Origin: Dugong dugon
Lineage: Eukaryota > Chordata > Mammalia > Sirenia > Dugongidae
DNA length: 64,000 nt
Direction: 5' to 3'
Assembly: GCA_030035585.1 (NCBI GenBank)
Contig: CM057481.1
Location: forward strand, 6,845,128 to 6,909,127
The position numbers and the translations under genes were made by a program. Below the pieces are notes generated by a model, which did not search any database, was not told the origin of the DNA, and worked only from the letters and a program-made list of their open reading frames with translations. Positions 11,286 to 22,689 of the stretch are shown piece after piece (within the stretch, counting starts at the first letter, position 1; each line of letters starts with the position of its first letter).

Positions 11286-11491
11286 TGTTGTTGTTAGGTG
11301 CCGTTGGTCAATTTTCAACTCATATCGAGCCCCTGTGACATAGTAGAATGGCCCCATAGGGTTTTCTTGACTGTACTCTTTACGGAAGCAGACTGCCAGG
11401 TCTTTTTCCCATGGAGCCCTCTGGGTGGGTTCAAACCGCCAGTCTTTCAATTAGCAGCCAAATGCATTAATCGTTTGCACCACCCATGGAT
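11286..11491 (-). mobile_element. AfroSINE with RTE-like (GTT)n tail and target duplication
   Basis: On the plus strand it starts gttgttgttaggtgccgttgg, almost the same as the RTE 3' end at 15887. It runs through gactgtactctttacggaag to ggttcaaaccgcc. Flanking copies tccaccatggtgat (11272-11285) and tccactacggtgat (11492-11505) form a 14-bp target-site duplication with two differences, giving exact boundaries. Confidence 0.92.
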
Positions 11492-11505
11492 TCCACTACG
11501 GTGAT

Positions 11506-13118
11506 AGGCCTGAAGAGATGCATAAAAGAGCCTGGATTTATTTCCCCAATTAAGAGCATTCTGAATGTCATTTGCCAACTGCTCCATCCCTCCGTGGTGC
11601 ACATTAGCTGTAGCAAGTATAGGGGTCTTGCAGCTGACTTGATTTAGTGATACTGAGAAACCGAAAAGGTGGCCTGACTCAACTTTTTCGTTCTCGGGGG
11701 AAAAAAAATAGTGTTCTTGTTTTCTTTGCTGTTTTCCTGCTCTTCTCTAGTACTCTTGCCATGAAATGGATGGACGGATGGATGGATGGATGGACGGATG
11801 GATGAATAGATAGATGAGATTTAAAACTATTCCATGGAGAAGCAGTGAAAGAGCTGTCCAGAGTGAAGCCACAGGGTCTACTTGACCCTTTTCTTGTTTG
11901 ACTTTCACGTCTTTACTATGACATTCACAGCAGTTGAGGCAAAAGCACAAGTCACAGTATAGTCTACATCTTATTTTTATAGTAGCTCACAGTTGGAGGG
12001 GAGGATATATCAGTTTCCTTCCAGAGCTGTTAAGGTCTCTTCTTGTGAATCGTAGGTAAGACTTGCAGTGTGATTTAAGAGTTCTTATTCTAAAATTTCA
12101 GCTCAGTCTTGTGCTCAGCTGTCAGGTGAGATTGTTTCTGCAAAGACAGAGAGTTCACAGCATCTCTTCAGCGTCCAGCCCTGGAAAAGGTTTTGCAGAG
12201 CTTTTGTTTGTATTGTTGGAGGCCTTTTCCTCCTGGTTGGGCTCATTAATACCCTTTTGTGAGTACTATTTTGCTTTTTCAAATAGCTTTTCTCTAAACA
12301 GCTTTCTCTGGTGGAAAATCTAATTTAGTTGCAAGCAATATTACCAGTTCTGCTTCTTTATTTTCCTTCCTCATTGAAAGGAAAATAAAAGATTGCGCAT
12401 CAAAATGGAGATGTATGATTTAAAGCATTAGTGCTTCTATTAAGACATTTATGCAGCAATTATACGTCTTCACATTTTCTATCTACCCATGGCTGAAGAC
12501 AGCTTCTTTATGTTGCAGTATTGTATTTTTCTTTAAAATATATTGTATTTTCTTGGATCTTAAGAAATTTGAAAACCCTAAATTTCCACTGGAAGTGGAC
12601 ACATAGTAGGGAGTTCTAGTTTCTTTACTTACCCAGAAATGAAGTTCACTTTTAGTCCTAATTTAAATCCAAACCTGTTGAAACATGGGTAGTGTTTATG
12701 AGATTCATCTACAGAGTTTCTTTCTTGGGAGAACTAAACTTTTGCTATTTCATAGGAATTCTGCTTAATCCAAATGATTTGCATATAGCTGCCCTCAATG
12801 CCTTTAGCTCCGAATTGGGTGATTCAATTTGTTTTTTGCCCTGGTATGATGTTTGCTTTTGAGAGGGCAGGTCCCTAAGCCAGGCTGTTCAGACTGCTTC
12901 TGAGGATGCTCCCTGGCAGTCATCTTTGCCACTATATAGAATAAACCTGTCTGATAATGAAAGGAGGTGGAGTGAAGCAGAAGGGAGAGGGGGACAGGGA
13001 AAATTATGACATCATTTGAGTAGCTGGATCCAGTGGTATGCTGGATTTGACTCTTATTGGTTCACAAGAGCAATTGGCAAATTTTCAGGAATTTTGTGAA
13101 CTGGTGGATGTCATAACC
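11506..13118. other. No gene; one tetranucleotide repeat
   Basis: Anonymous sequence apart from the (GGAT)n tract at 11765-11815. A short minus frame at 11747-11950 reads partly through that tract. No exon is supported. Confidence 0.55.
11765..11815 (+). repeat. (GGAT)n tetranucleotide microsatellite
   Basis: About a dozen GGAT-type units carry interruptions (gacggatg, gaatagatagatga). Confidence 0.9.
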
Positions 13119-13303
13119 AAAAAAACCAGTTGCTGTTGAGTCGATTCCGACTCATGGTTACCCCATGTGTGTCAGAGGAGAGCTGTGCTCCATAGCGTTT
13201 TCAGTGGCTGAGTTTTTGGAAGCAGATCGCCAAGCCTTTCTTCCAAGGTGACTCAAACCGCCGACCTTTCGGTTAGCAGCTGAGCACATCACCCAGTGAC
13301 TGC
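13119..13303 (-). mobile_element. AfroSINE, long type with 'ccatgtgtgt' module
   Basis: The tail aaccagttgctgttgagtcg, agcagatcgccaagcctttc and inverted B-box ctcaaaccgccgacc are all present. The 5' end is slightly altered (acccagtgactgc). Confidence 0.9.
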
Positions 13304-13338
13304 TTAAAATTGGCAAATGCCACAAATCAGCCTCCTCC

Positions 13339-13356
13339 TTTTTTTTTTTTTTTTTT
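13339..13356. repeat. Poly(T) run of 18
   Basis: A simple T tract lies between the SINE and the 3' end of the antisense L1. It may be an antisense retroposon tail. Confidence 0.9.
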
Positions 13357-13738
13357 AAATGAGTTTATTGTCAAGCATTTACCAGCCAGTCCTACCTGGA
13401 CTCAAATAAAGTCAAATGATCTCTTCTGATGTGAGCTAATTAACTCCCCATCTCCTACCCCCGTTTTGCTTATGGTCATCTGAGTTGGGTTTTTACCACA
13501 AGGAGCTGTAAAAGTTCTGATTTAGCTAAATTATTATCATATTTTTGGCACTATAACAAATATTTTTCTTTATGTGATATGGAAGAAAAAAGGAAATAAC
13601 CAATACAGTTTAAAATTTTTTAATTAAAATATATAAAACATAAAATGTCATTTTTTAAGTGTATAATACAGTGACATTAATTATAGTCACAGTGCTGCTC
13701 ATCGTAACCACTGTATATTTCTAAAACTTTTTCATTAC

Positions 13739-14411
13739 TGTGATGGTTAAGGTTGTGTGTCAGCTTGACTGGGCCATGATTCTCAATGGTCTGGCAGTTA
13801 TGTAATAATAGTTATCCTCCCTTTTGTATAATGTAATCACCTCCATGATGTGATCTGATGTGATCAGCCAATCAGTTGTAAAAGAAGTTTCCTTGGGAGT
13901 GTAGCCTGCATCCAATATATATGGAAGTTCTGGCAAAGCTTGCTGGTTTTTGCTTGCTCTGTATCCTGCATCCAACTCGCTATCTGGTTCTTGGGACTTG
14001 AGCCAGCAGCATGCTGTCTTACCTTACCCTTACAGCTACTTGATTCGGGAAGAGCCCTGAGCCTGAGGCCTTACCCACGGACTTGAGACTTGGCAACATG
14101 TATTACTGCATGAGCCATTTTCTTGAGGTCGGTAGGTAAATAGATAAATACATAGACGTGTATGTGTGTGTATACATATATATACAGAGCGAGAGAGAGA
14201 GGAGCCCTGGTGGCGCAGTGGTTAAGAGCTCAGCTGCTACCCGAAAGATCTGTAGTTCGAATCCACCAGCTGCTCCTTGGAAACCCTACAGGGCAGTTCT
14301 CCTCTGTCCTACAGGGTCCCTATGAATCGGAATTGACTTTATGACAACAGCAAATGTATACATATATACGCTTCACTGGTTTTGCTTCTCTAGTGAACTC
14401 AGCCTAAGACA
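13739..14411 (+). mobile_element. ERVL (MLT2-like) solo LTR with 5-bp duplication
   Basis: It starts TGTGATGGTTAAGGTTGTGT and ends 'gaactcagcctaagaca', framed by attac (13734-13738) and atcac (14412-14416), a 5-bp duplication with one difference. The text gtgtcagcttgactgggcc, catccaatatatatgg and ttgcttctctagtgaactca follows the MLT2 pattern. No internal retroviral gene is present. A SINE is inserted inside. A related minus-strand copy lies at 36400-36740. Confidence 0.85.
14202..14353 (+). mobile_element. AfroSINE, short type, nested in ERVL LTR
   Basis: The head gagccctggtggcgcagtgg has A-box tggcgcagtgg (14211-14221) and B-box agttcgaatcc (14254-14264). The middle goes directly from 'tgctccttggaaaccctac' to 'agggcagttctcctctgtcc', lacking the module found in long copies. 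It is well preserved, so probably one of the youngest insertions here. Confidence 0.93.
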
Positions 14412-14693
14412 ATCACCCCGAAACAGAAACTCTGTACCCATTAAGCAATGACTCCCCATTCCTCCATCTCCGCTATCCTTGGTAATCTCTACTCTCCCTT
14501 TTGTCTCTATGATTTTAACTTTTCTAGGTATTTCATGAAACTGGAATCACACAACTTTTGTTCTTTTGTATCTGGCTGATTTCATTTAGCATAATATTTT
14601 CAAGGTTCATTCATATTATAGTATGTATCAGAACTTCATTCCTTTATATATCTGAATAATACTCCATTACGTAGATATACTACATTTTGTTTC

Positions 14694-15073
14694 TTAATCT
14701 GTTGATGGGCACTTGGTTTGTCCCCACTTTTTAGCTACAGTAAATAATGTTTCTATGAACATTGGTATACAAGCACTTATTTGAGTCCCAGCTTTCAATT
14801 CTCTTGTGTGTGTACCTAGGAGTGGAATTGTTGGGTCATATGGTAATACTATATTTAACTTTTTGAAGAACTGCCGAACTGTTTTCCACACCAGCTGTAC
14901 CATTTTACATTCCTACCAGCAATACACAAGTGTTCAAATTTCTTCACATCCTTGCTGATACTTTTTTGATAATACTTTTTAATTTTTTTGGTAAAAGCCT
15001 CCAAGTGGGGATAAAGTGCTATTTTATTATGGTTTTGATTTGCATTTTCCTCATGAATAATTATATTGAGCAT
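14694..15073 (-). pseudogene. L1 ORF2 C-terminal remnant
   Basis: Two overlapping minus-strand frames (14855-15073, then 14694-14903) together represent the region near the L1 ORF2 C-terminus. The downstream part shows LPYDPTIPLLGTHTRELKAG, followed by IETLFTVAKKWGQTKCPS, a pattern shared by mammalian L1s. The switch of frame marks a frameshift. The reverse transcriptase and endonuclease domains are not present, so this is inactive. Confidence 0.8.
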
Positions 15074-15566
15074 TTTTTCATGTGCTTACTGACTGTGTAT
15101 CTTATGTGGGGAAATGTTTATTTCTCATTTGTCCATTTTTCATTTGGGTTGTCTTTTTGTTGTTGAATTGTAGGAGTTCTTTATACATTCTGAAAATAAA
15201 ACTCTTATCAGGCATATGATTTGCAAATACTCCCATTCTGTAGGTTTTCTTTTAACTTTCTTAATGTTCTTTGATGCACAATTTTTAATTTTGATGAAAT
15301 CTAATTTATCCAACTAATATGACTTTTGATTAAAAATGCATGCCCCTGTTGTGTGTTAAAAACTATCTGAAAGAGATGATAAAAATTTTCAGAACTTTTT
15401 AATGGCCTATAGTAACCACCTAACAGGATATTCTCTGTTCTTTGGGAACCTTTAAAAGGCAAAGAGAACGAATAACTGAATTTGCTGTGTGAATCAGCGG
15501 TTACAGCCAGAGATTCAGAATCTTTACAGGAAAATCTGAGTGACATGAATTGAAGTTTTGAGATAG

Positions 15567-15760
15567 AACCAGTTGCAGTTGAGTCGATTCCAACTCGTAG
15601 TGACCATATAGGGCAGAGTAGAACTGCCCCATCGGGTTTCCAAGGCTGTCATCTTTATGGAAGCAGAATGTCACAGCTTTATGCCACAGAGAAGCTGGTG
15701 GGTTCAAACTGCCAACTTTCGGGTAGCAGTGAACACTTAACCACCGCGCCCTGGGGCTTC
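15567..15760 (-). mobile_element. AfroSINE, long type with 'ggctgtcatcttta' module
   Basis: The tail aaccagttgcagttgagtcg, ccaaggctgtcatctttatg and inverted B-box gggttcaaactgcc are visible. The 5' end ccaccgcgccctgggg is intact. Confidence 0.9.
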
Positions 15761-15886
15761 TTTTAGAGATAGTAGTGGGGATAATTTTATCTTTCTAAAA
15801 TAGATGAAGCTAACCAGGAGGAGTGTGCTTAAGAAGTTACTTACTGTTACAGTAATAATCAGTTGAATTAAGCTGGTATATCATGT

Positions 15887-17495
15887 GTTGTTGTTGTTGT
15901 TGTTAGGTGCCATCAAGTCAGTTCTGACTCATAGCAACCCCCTTTGTACCGCAGAATGAAACGTTACCTTTTCCTGTGCCATCCTCACAATCATTGATAT
16001 GTTTAAGCCCATTGTTGTAGCCAGCATGTCGATCCATCTCGTCGAGGGTCGTCCTCTTTCTCTCTGACCGTCTACCTTACCAAGCATGATGTCCTTCTCC
16101 AGGGACTGATCCCTCCTGATAACATGTCCAAAGTACTTGAGACAAGTCTCACCATCGTCGCTTCTAAGGAACATTCTGGCTGTACTTCTTCCAAGACAGA
16201 TTTGTTTATTCTTCTGGCGGTCCATGGTATATTCAGTATTCTTCGCCATCACCATAATTCAAGGCATCAATTCTTCTTTGGTCTTCCTTATTCGTTGTCC
16301 AGCTTCCACATGCATATGAGGCAATTGAAAATACATGGCTTGAGTCAGGTGCACCTTAGTCCTCAAAGCGACATCCTAGCTTTTCAACACTTTAAAGGGG
16401 TCTTTTGCAGCAGATTTGCGCAGTGCAATACGTCATTTGATTTCTTGACTGCTGCTTCCATGAGCATTGATCGTGGATCCAAGTAAAATGAAATCCTTCA
16501 CCACTTCGATCTTTTCTCCATTTATCATGATGCTGCTTATTGGTCCAGTTTGTGAGGGTTTTTGTTTTCTTTATGTCGAGGTGCCATCCACACTGAAGGC
16601 TATAGTCTTTGGTCTTCATCAGTGTTTTGAGTCCTCTTCACTTTCAGCAAGCAGGTTGGGTCATCTGCATAACGCCGGTTGTTAATGAGTCTCCCTCCAA
16701 TCCTGCTGCGGCGTTCTTCATATAGTCCAGCTTCTTGGATTATTTGCTCAGCATACAGATTGAATAACTGCAGTGAAAGGATACAACCCTGATGCACACC
16801 TTTTCTGATTTTAAACCACACAATATCCCCTTGTTCTGTTTGAATGACTGCCTCTTGTTCTATGTACAAGATCATCATGAGTACAATTAAGTGTTCTGGA
16901 ATTCCTGTTCTTTGCAATGCTGTCCATGTTTTGTTGTGATACACACAGTCGAATGCCTTTGCATGGCCAATAAAACACAGGTAAACATCTTTCTTGTATT
17001 CTCTGCTTTCAGCCAAGATGCATCTGACATCAGCAATGATATCCCTCATTCCATATCCTCTTCTGAATCCAGCTTGAATTTCTGACAGTTCCCTGATGAT
17101 GTAGTATTACAACCATTTTTTAATTATCTTCAACATAATTTTATTTGCATGTGATATAAATGATATTGTTCTATAATTTCCATATTCCATTGGATCACCT
17201 TTCTTTGGAATGGGCGTGAATATGGATCTCTTCCAGTTGATTGGCCCGGTAACTGTCTTCCAAATTTCCTGGCATAGACAAGCGAGCAACCTCCTGTGTT
17301 GCAGCCATTTGTCAAAGCATCTCAGTTGGTATTGTCAGTTCCTGGAGGCTTGTTTTTTGCCAGTGACTTAAGTGCAGTTTGGCCTTCTTCCTTCAGTACC
17401 ATGGGTTCTTGATCACATGCTACCTCCTAAAATGGTTGAACATTGATCAACTGTTTTTGGTACAGTGACTATGTGTATTCCTTCCATCTTCACAT
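15887..17495 (-). mobile_element. RTE/BovB-type LINE, 5'-truncated
   Basis: On the plus strand it opens with the LINE 3' end, six GTT units followed by aggtgccatcaagtcagttc, and continues backwards through a reverse transcriptase reading frame. About 1.6 kb remain of an expected roughly 3.2 kb. The 3' tail is nearly identical to AfroSINE tails in the window, which marks it as the likely mobilising partner. The 5' junction is approximate, and a possible short duplication 'catgtgt' (15882, 17520) is unproven. Confidence 0.88.
15929..17315 (-). pseudogene. RTE LINE reverse transcriptase remnant, broken
   Basis: The frame 16600-17049 carries reverse transcriptase motifs: FDCVYHNK (motif A region with the Asp), GVHQGCILS (motif B) and NRRYADDPTC (motif C, catalytic YADD). 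Upstream pieces (17107-17315) hold 'WKRSIFTPIPKKGDP', matching the 'w..s.i.pipKKGd' segment typical of RTE/BovB. Downstream, 15929-16255 holds LKYFGHVIRRDQSLEKDIML and GQRERGRPSTRW, the usual BovB C-terminal signature. Successive pieces lie in different frames or are separated by stops, so it is inactive although the catalytic residues survive. No endonuclease domain is visible (5' truncation). Confidence 0.88.
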
Positions 17496-18327
17496 AGGAC
17501 AATCTATTTAACCCGATTGCATGTGTGAATTCTAAGTTTTGCTCCAGTTGCCGAGAAGTGATGATTACTTGGGACTGGAATACTCATTTGTACAGCTGCA
17601 TGTTTTTGCAGAAATTTGGTACCTTTGAACAGTCCCAGAGCTTTGTATTTAGTCGTTTGAGTCAAATTTGAGGCAAAACGCATGAGAAATGCTTATATCC
17701 AGGATGCACTGGGTTTGAATTTAATTTCTAATGATCACTGCTCTTTACAGTCACGTGCCCCACATACTATTGTAGAAAACATTGCAATAATATGCTAGTC
17801 CACGTGGTGAAACTTGTACATAATTTACATACAATGTGGGTGTAAAGTATGTCATCTGTTTGAGGTAGCAAGGAAAAGAATCAAAACTAAAGAGAAGTTA
17901 GACAAAAAGATCCTGTGTATTCATGTGATGTCATTTCCTCTAACATTGAATCTCTATTTTCAGTAGAAAATAATTCAGAGGAGAATAACAAAGTTTGTCC
18001 ATCTGACAGTGAGAACATATGACTAGGATTTTAGATGTGTCAGAGTTAGTTAAAGGGTAATGCTGAAGGATTAGGCCAAAGTCTTCTGAATAAACCTAGA
18101 CTCGTGGAAGATTCTAAAACAATATCAGAATTGATGTTTTCTCTCTGAACCAGTTGGGAAGTGTTCACAGTACATCATACTTCTTTCCATTTCCTAAGTG
18201 TTTTCTACTTAGCAAAGTATTTTCACAGACCCATTTAAATTACGAAAGCTTTATGTTTGAGAAAACAATTAAAATTTCAATGAACAAACAAACAAAAAAA
18301 AAATGTTCAAGGCTTTCTAAAGCAAAT
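17496..18327. other. No recognised feature
   Basis: Anonymous sequence between the RTE and the next SINE. It holds no long frame or repeat I can name. Confidence 0.6.
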
Positions 18328-18339
18328 AGTAATCAAGTT

Positions 18340-18545
18340 AAAACCAGTTGCTGTCAAGTCAGTTCCAGCTCATGGTGACCCCATGTATGTCAGAATAAAA
18401 CTGTGCTCCACAGCGTTTTCAATGGCTAATTTTTTAGAAGTAGATCTCCAGGACTTTTTTCTGAGGTGCCTCTGGGTGGACTTGAACCTCCAGTCTTTAG
18501 GTTAGCAACCAAGCTCTTTAACTGTTTGTACCACCCAGGGACTCC
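18340..18545 (-). mobile_element. AfroSINE, long type with 'ccatgtatgt' module, with target duplication
   Basis: The tail aaaccagttgctgtcaagtc, catgtatgtcagaataaaac, and inverted head ccacccagggactcc are present. Flanks agtaatcaagtt (18328-18339) and agtaataaaatt (18546-18557) agree at 10 of 12 positions. Confidence 0.9.
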
Positions 18546-18568
18546 AGTAATAAAATTAACCTATCCTT

Positions 18569-18637
18569 AGGGAGCGCAATTCTACTCCGACACACATGAA
18601 GTCACCATGAGTAGGAATCAACTCGACAGCAACAGCT
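18569..18637 (+). mobile_element. AfroSINE 3' fragment
   Basis: Only the tail half is present (ggagcgcaattctactccga ... gaatcaactcgacagcaac). It lies in opposite orientation to the preceding SINE. Confidence 0.8.
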
Positions 18638-18768
18638 AAACCTTAACTAAGTTTGCCTGTTTTCTCCGTTAAACAGGGAATGTGCATGTGACCCTAGGCA
18701 AGTGACATAGCACTTCAAGATTCAGACTACCTGGCTATAAAAGTGAAGGGCAAAGTGGAGAGGAGTGG

Positions 18769-19254
18769 TGTTACGGATTGAGTTGTGTCCCCAAAAATGT
18801 GTGTCAACTTGGCTAGTCCATGATTCCCAGCGTTGTGTGATAGTCCACCATTTTGTCATCTGATGTGATCTTCCTATGTGTTGTAAATCCTACCTCTGTG
18901 ATGTTAATGAGGTGAGATTAGTGGCAGTTATATTAATGAGGCAAGACTCAATCTACAAGATTAGATTGTGTCTTAAATTAATCTCTTTTGAGATATAAAA
19001 GAGAGATGTGAGCAGAGAGACATGGGACCTCGTACCACCAAAGAAGCAGTACCAGGAGCAGAAGCTCCTAGACCAGGGGAAGACTGATGACAAGGACCTT
19101 CCTCCAGAGCTGACAGAGAGAGAAAGCCTTTTTCTGGAGCTGGTGCCCTGAATTTGGACCTCTAGCCTACTAGGCTGTGAGAGAATAAATTTCTGTATGT
19201 TAAAGCCATCCACTGGTGGTATTTCTGTTATAGCAGCACTAGATAACTAAGATA
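18769..19254 (+). mobile_element. MaLR-type solo LTR
   Basis: It starts TGTTACGGATTGAGTTGTGT followed by ccccaaaa and ends 'agcactagataactaagat'. A polyadenylation signal in gagagaataaatttctg lies near the 3' end, as in MLT1/MST/THE1 LTRs. Shorter minus-strand relatives occur at 4747-5135 and, more distantly, 26694-27320. No internal coding region is present. Confidence 0.75.
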
Positions 19255-19988
19255 AATAAATTTAATGGAATAATTTATGCCTAGTGCCTAGCACATCCAT
19301 ACTGATGAATAGATGTTAGCTATTATTATTTTTATACTTTCTGGTTGGCCTCCCCAGTCTTGCTCATGAATCATTAACCATGGTTAAATAAACAGATCCT
19401 TACTACTCCTTCCCTGTGTTGGATAGAGTTGCCCTATGAGAAGCAAACCATCCTCAGATCAGTACAAGCCACTTTGGGGCTTTTGTCGCTGTGACTTTAG
19501 AATAAGGCCCAAATTTGAAGATACTAGTGTCTCTGTGCATTGTGTCTTCATACCTATGGCATCTCTCCTGATGGCCAGGCACATGGACCACTCATCATGC
19601 CCAGTGCTGCTTTGGAAGCTGATGTCCATCTCTTTAAAGTACAACCTGCTCCCTCCCCCCCATCCCATTTTCCAGTGAATTTTGCTTACGTTACATTGGC
19701 TTGTATTTGGAGTCTAATTATCACAAACACATCCCTCAATTTTTGTGACTGTCTGGGCACTTTCATTTAGTGTGGTGATTAACAAATAGAAATTTAATTT
19801 TAGTTATATAAATTATGGTGGGTTTCTGAAATTATAATAGTGTAGGTGGTAAGTTCAGAAATTGGAACTGTGAATATATGTACTGATGTTCTTTATGCTG
19901 CTTTTTATCTGGATCACAGTAAGTCATTTACAATGTCCACGATTTTTTGGCTTATAGCTGTCAATGTATATACTGCCTCCTTGGTTAC
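19255..19988. other. No recognised feature
   Basis: Anonymous AT-rich sequence. Short open frames on both strands around 19.4-19.8 kb have no recognisable domain. Confidence 0.6.
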
Positions 19989-20430
19989 TGCATTAGTTTG
20001 CTATTGCTGTATAATAAATCATTCCTTAAACCAATAATCGTTTATTTTGTACCTATGGGCCATCTGGGGTTTGGCTGATCTAGGCTGGGCTCAATTGGGC
20101 AGCTCTGCTTTGCACTACAGAGTCTTGTTCTGCTTTGCATATCTTTCTTCCTTCTTAGCCTAGTACGTAACCGGGCTAGCCATGTCATATACTTCTCATA
20201 TGGCTGTGGCAGAGATGTAGGAGAGTGAGGAGAAATACATGAGGTCTTTTAAGTCCTAGGACTAGAACTGAATTAGTATACACTGTCACTTCCGTCTATA
20301 GATTAAAGCCAAGGAAAGCCCCAGGACCAAGTTCAATGTCAGGGAGCAGAGAAATACAGTAGGCCCCAGAGCCCATGGCAAGGACGTGGATGCAAGAAGG
20401 GGAAAGAATTGAAGCTAACAGTGCCACCTA
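19989..20430 (-). mobile_element. Probable LTR-derived repeat (MaLR-like), minus strand
   Basis: It starts tgcattagtttgctattgct, a common antisense LTR end. The piece 'ggctgatctaggctgggctc' and the ending 'catggcaaggacgtggatgc' recur in old mammalian repeats. The family name is uncertain, and no flanking duplication was found. Confidence 0.45.
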
Positions 20431-20881
20431 TGGTGGTTACTTATTATGTGCTCCCCTGGGGATGTGCTGTATTTGTTAACATTAATTCTGTATGTTCTCA
20501 GATAGTCTCTCACAAAATCACTGTGTTCTTCCTGGTCATTTAGTGTACTTTAATCTCATGGGTGCTGAAAACTGTGCCTCGGACGCAGCTTGCTTTCTTG
20601 TGTTGGATGCCAGAAAACCTAAGACAAGCTCGCAGCCGATTATAGCAGCCATATCACTGTGATTCTTGGTCTTAGTCTCATTCCCGGCTCTGTTCTCGTC
20701 TATAACTTTGTCTTACTTGTTTATTTAACTGCTTTTTTTTAAGTCGGCCTATTTTGTTGTCTCTTGTGTGTCTTTTCGATTTTCTTGCATTATTTCTGGA
20801 GCAAGAGCAACTATAAATATATAAATAAAATTTGAAACAACCCGCTACTACTGTTTGTCATTTACTCAGTAAGTAATGATA
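20431..20881. other. No recognised feature
   Basis: Anonymous AT-rich sequence between an LTR-like repeat and a MIR. Confidence 0.55.
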
Positions 20882-21141
20882 TAAATAATATAGTAATAGC
20901 TAGCATTTTTTGAGCACTTCTTTCCTCTTGGGCCCTATACAAATGCTTTTTGAACAATACCAAAGTCAGTTCCGACCACAACCCTATGAGGCAGGTACTG
21001 CTATTATCCAGATGCGGAAACAAAGTCCATTTATGCAGCTTGTTCAGGGTCTCACAGCTGGTAAATACCAAAGCTGTGATTTGAGCTGGGGGAGGTCGGC
21101 TTTAGATCTTACATTCTTGACCACTAAGTTATACTGCTTCA
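20882..21141 (-). mobile_element. MIR SINE, near full length, minus strand
   Basis: The series 'agcattttttgagcactt', 'caaccctatgaggcaggtac', 'tattatccagatgcgg', 'gggtctcacagctggtaaat' and 'gaccactaagttatactgc' follows the reverse complement of MIR along almost its whole length. It is a mammal-wide relic. Confidence 0.82.
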
Positions 21142-22689
21142 GAATGATATGCCGAAGGAAAGGGATAAAAGAAATGAATAGTAGTTATTTTTCTCTTCAT
21201 AAGTCCTTGATTGAATTTTGCATTCCTTCTCATTTCCTTTTTTTTTTTCCCTTGTGTCTCTTGTAAATATACCTAATTAAAATGTCAACTGCTAATGACT
21301 TAAAAAATACTTTTTAAACCGTGTGGCACTTAGTGTTCCAAGCACTACAGTTTAAACAAAAAGCTATAAAGGTTAGGCAAATGAAGATGGTTTACGAATC
21401 ACCCTTTCCGGTGTAGATATGTTTAGCACAGCTGTCCCCGTATTTACGATCAACATAATCCTTCCAGGTACATTGTATGTTTTCTTGCAGAATTTTGGTG
21501 GTAAATGTGGAAATTAAACTGGAAAATATGGATAAATCAGCACAATTCTAAACATCTGCTCAAAATACCCATTTTATTGATTTAACAGTTGACCCTTTAG
21601 GATGTTTTTATAAAAACATTGGCTCTAGGCAGAATAAGTATTCTCAGTTATTTGTTGACATATCACTTAGAAACTACTACCCTGACAGATTTTAGGAATT
21701 TTGTATGAATATGAATGACAGGCAAAAGCCATGTTAGATGAGGGGACTCTCTTAATGTTTTACTGTCTGATCCTCTCTGGTATTTGTATACCTTTAGGGA
21801 TGCAGATTTCTTGCTTTGGCCTTTCAATATTTCATGTGACTCAGTTATTCGGAACATCTTCGGTGATTTTTTTAATGAATATCATGCAGTATCAATATCA
21901 TTAATTACTGCACAGCCGACATGTTTGGGGGGAAAAGGTGGAAAAATCAATTTTCCTTCAAATCACTTGTAATTCCCACAACTGGGAAAGACTCTAAAGG
22001 CATTTCGGTTTATGTGTACATATTGAAAAGAAAAGGGCTTGTTGTGTTCTCTCTTAAGAAGGGCCAAGCAGTGGCTGTGTGTGCTCTCCCCGTGGCTTCC
22101 CTTGAAATGACTGTATGCCAGACAGGTCATGCAGAGACTGCTGTCCCCGTCTGAGTTTCATTCTATCCCTGCCTTTTATCATTGCCATGGCTTCACCCAA
22201 GAGTGTATTTATGGTAAATTCAAAGAAAGAAAAATTGGGTTCCTTTTGGTGGCACAAGGCAGAAACTTACTTAACCCCTTAATTTAAACATAAATCAGTA
22301 AAGAAAGGGAAGTCATTGGCCGGTGGTGGCTTTGGCACCCTGGATTTGGACGCTTAAAATGACATCGTCAAGGAGCTATGTCTCGCCATCTCTGGGCTCT
22401 GATTCTTCTGGGTGACTTTTTCCTTGGGTGGATACCTTGTCCCATGTGGTGGATATTGCTAGTAGCAGCAACCCCAGCAGAAAGAGTGCAGCTTTTTCCC
22501 GAGGGGTCATAGCAAAAGTCCCACAAATAACTCTCATTAGTACAGCCAAGTCATGCGACCACCCCAACCCCCAGGGCTGGGGCCAAGCCCCTCATATGAA
22601 TTCCATCATCTTAGGGAAGGGTCTGTGGCTTTCAACAGGAAAACTGAGGTGCTGTTATAAATAAGGGAATGGATACTCAGGGAAGAAAA
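21142..22689. other. No recognised gene or repeat
   Basis: Anonymous sequence with a T tract near 21239-21249. The minus frames at 21.66 and 22.05 kb have no domain. The parts around 21.4-21.6 and 21.8-22.0 kb look unique and may be partly conserved non-coding DNA, which is unverified. Confidence 0.5.

Larger units (their letters stand above)
13590..15370 (-). mobile_element. L1 LINE (older, L1M-like), 3' part, minus strand
   Basis: On the plus strand it shows the antisense of L1 3'UTR and ORF2 end: 'gaaactctgtacccattaag', 'gtggaattgttgggtcatat', 'tgccgaactgttttccacac', 'taggagttctttatacattc'. It is split by an ERVL-type LTR at 13739-14411. The 5' end is truncated near 15370. This ordering dates the L1 insertion before the LTR. 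Confidence 0.88.

Noticed and set aside
14202-14270. tRNA gene (A-box and B-box present)
   Set aside because: This is the head of an AfroSINE; the same head recurs many times.
13739-14411. A complete endogenous retrovirus
   Set aside because: Only a single LTR with a 5-bp duplication is present; there is no internal coding region and no second LTR.
16124-17085. Plus-strand frames at 16.1-17.1 kb
   Set aside because: Shadows of the minus-strand RTE reverse transcriptase remnant.
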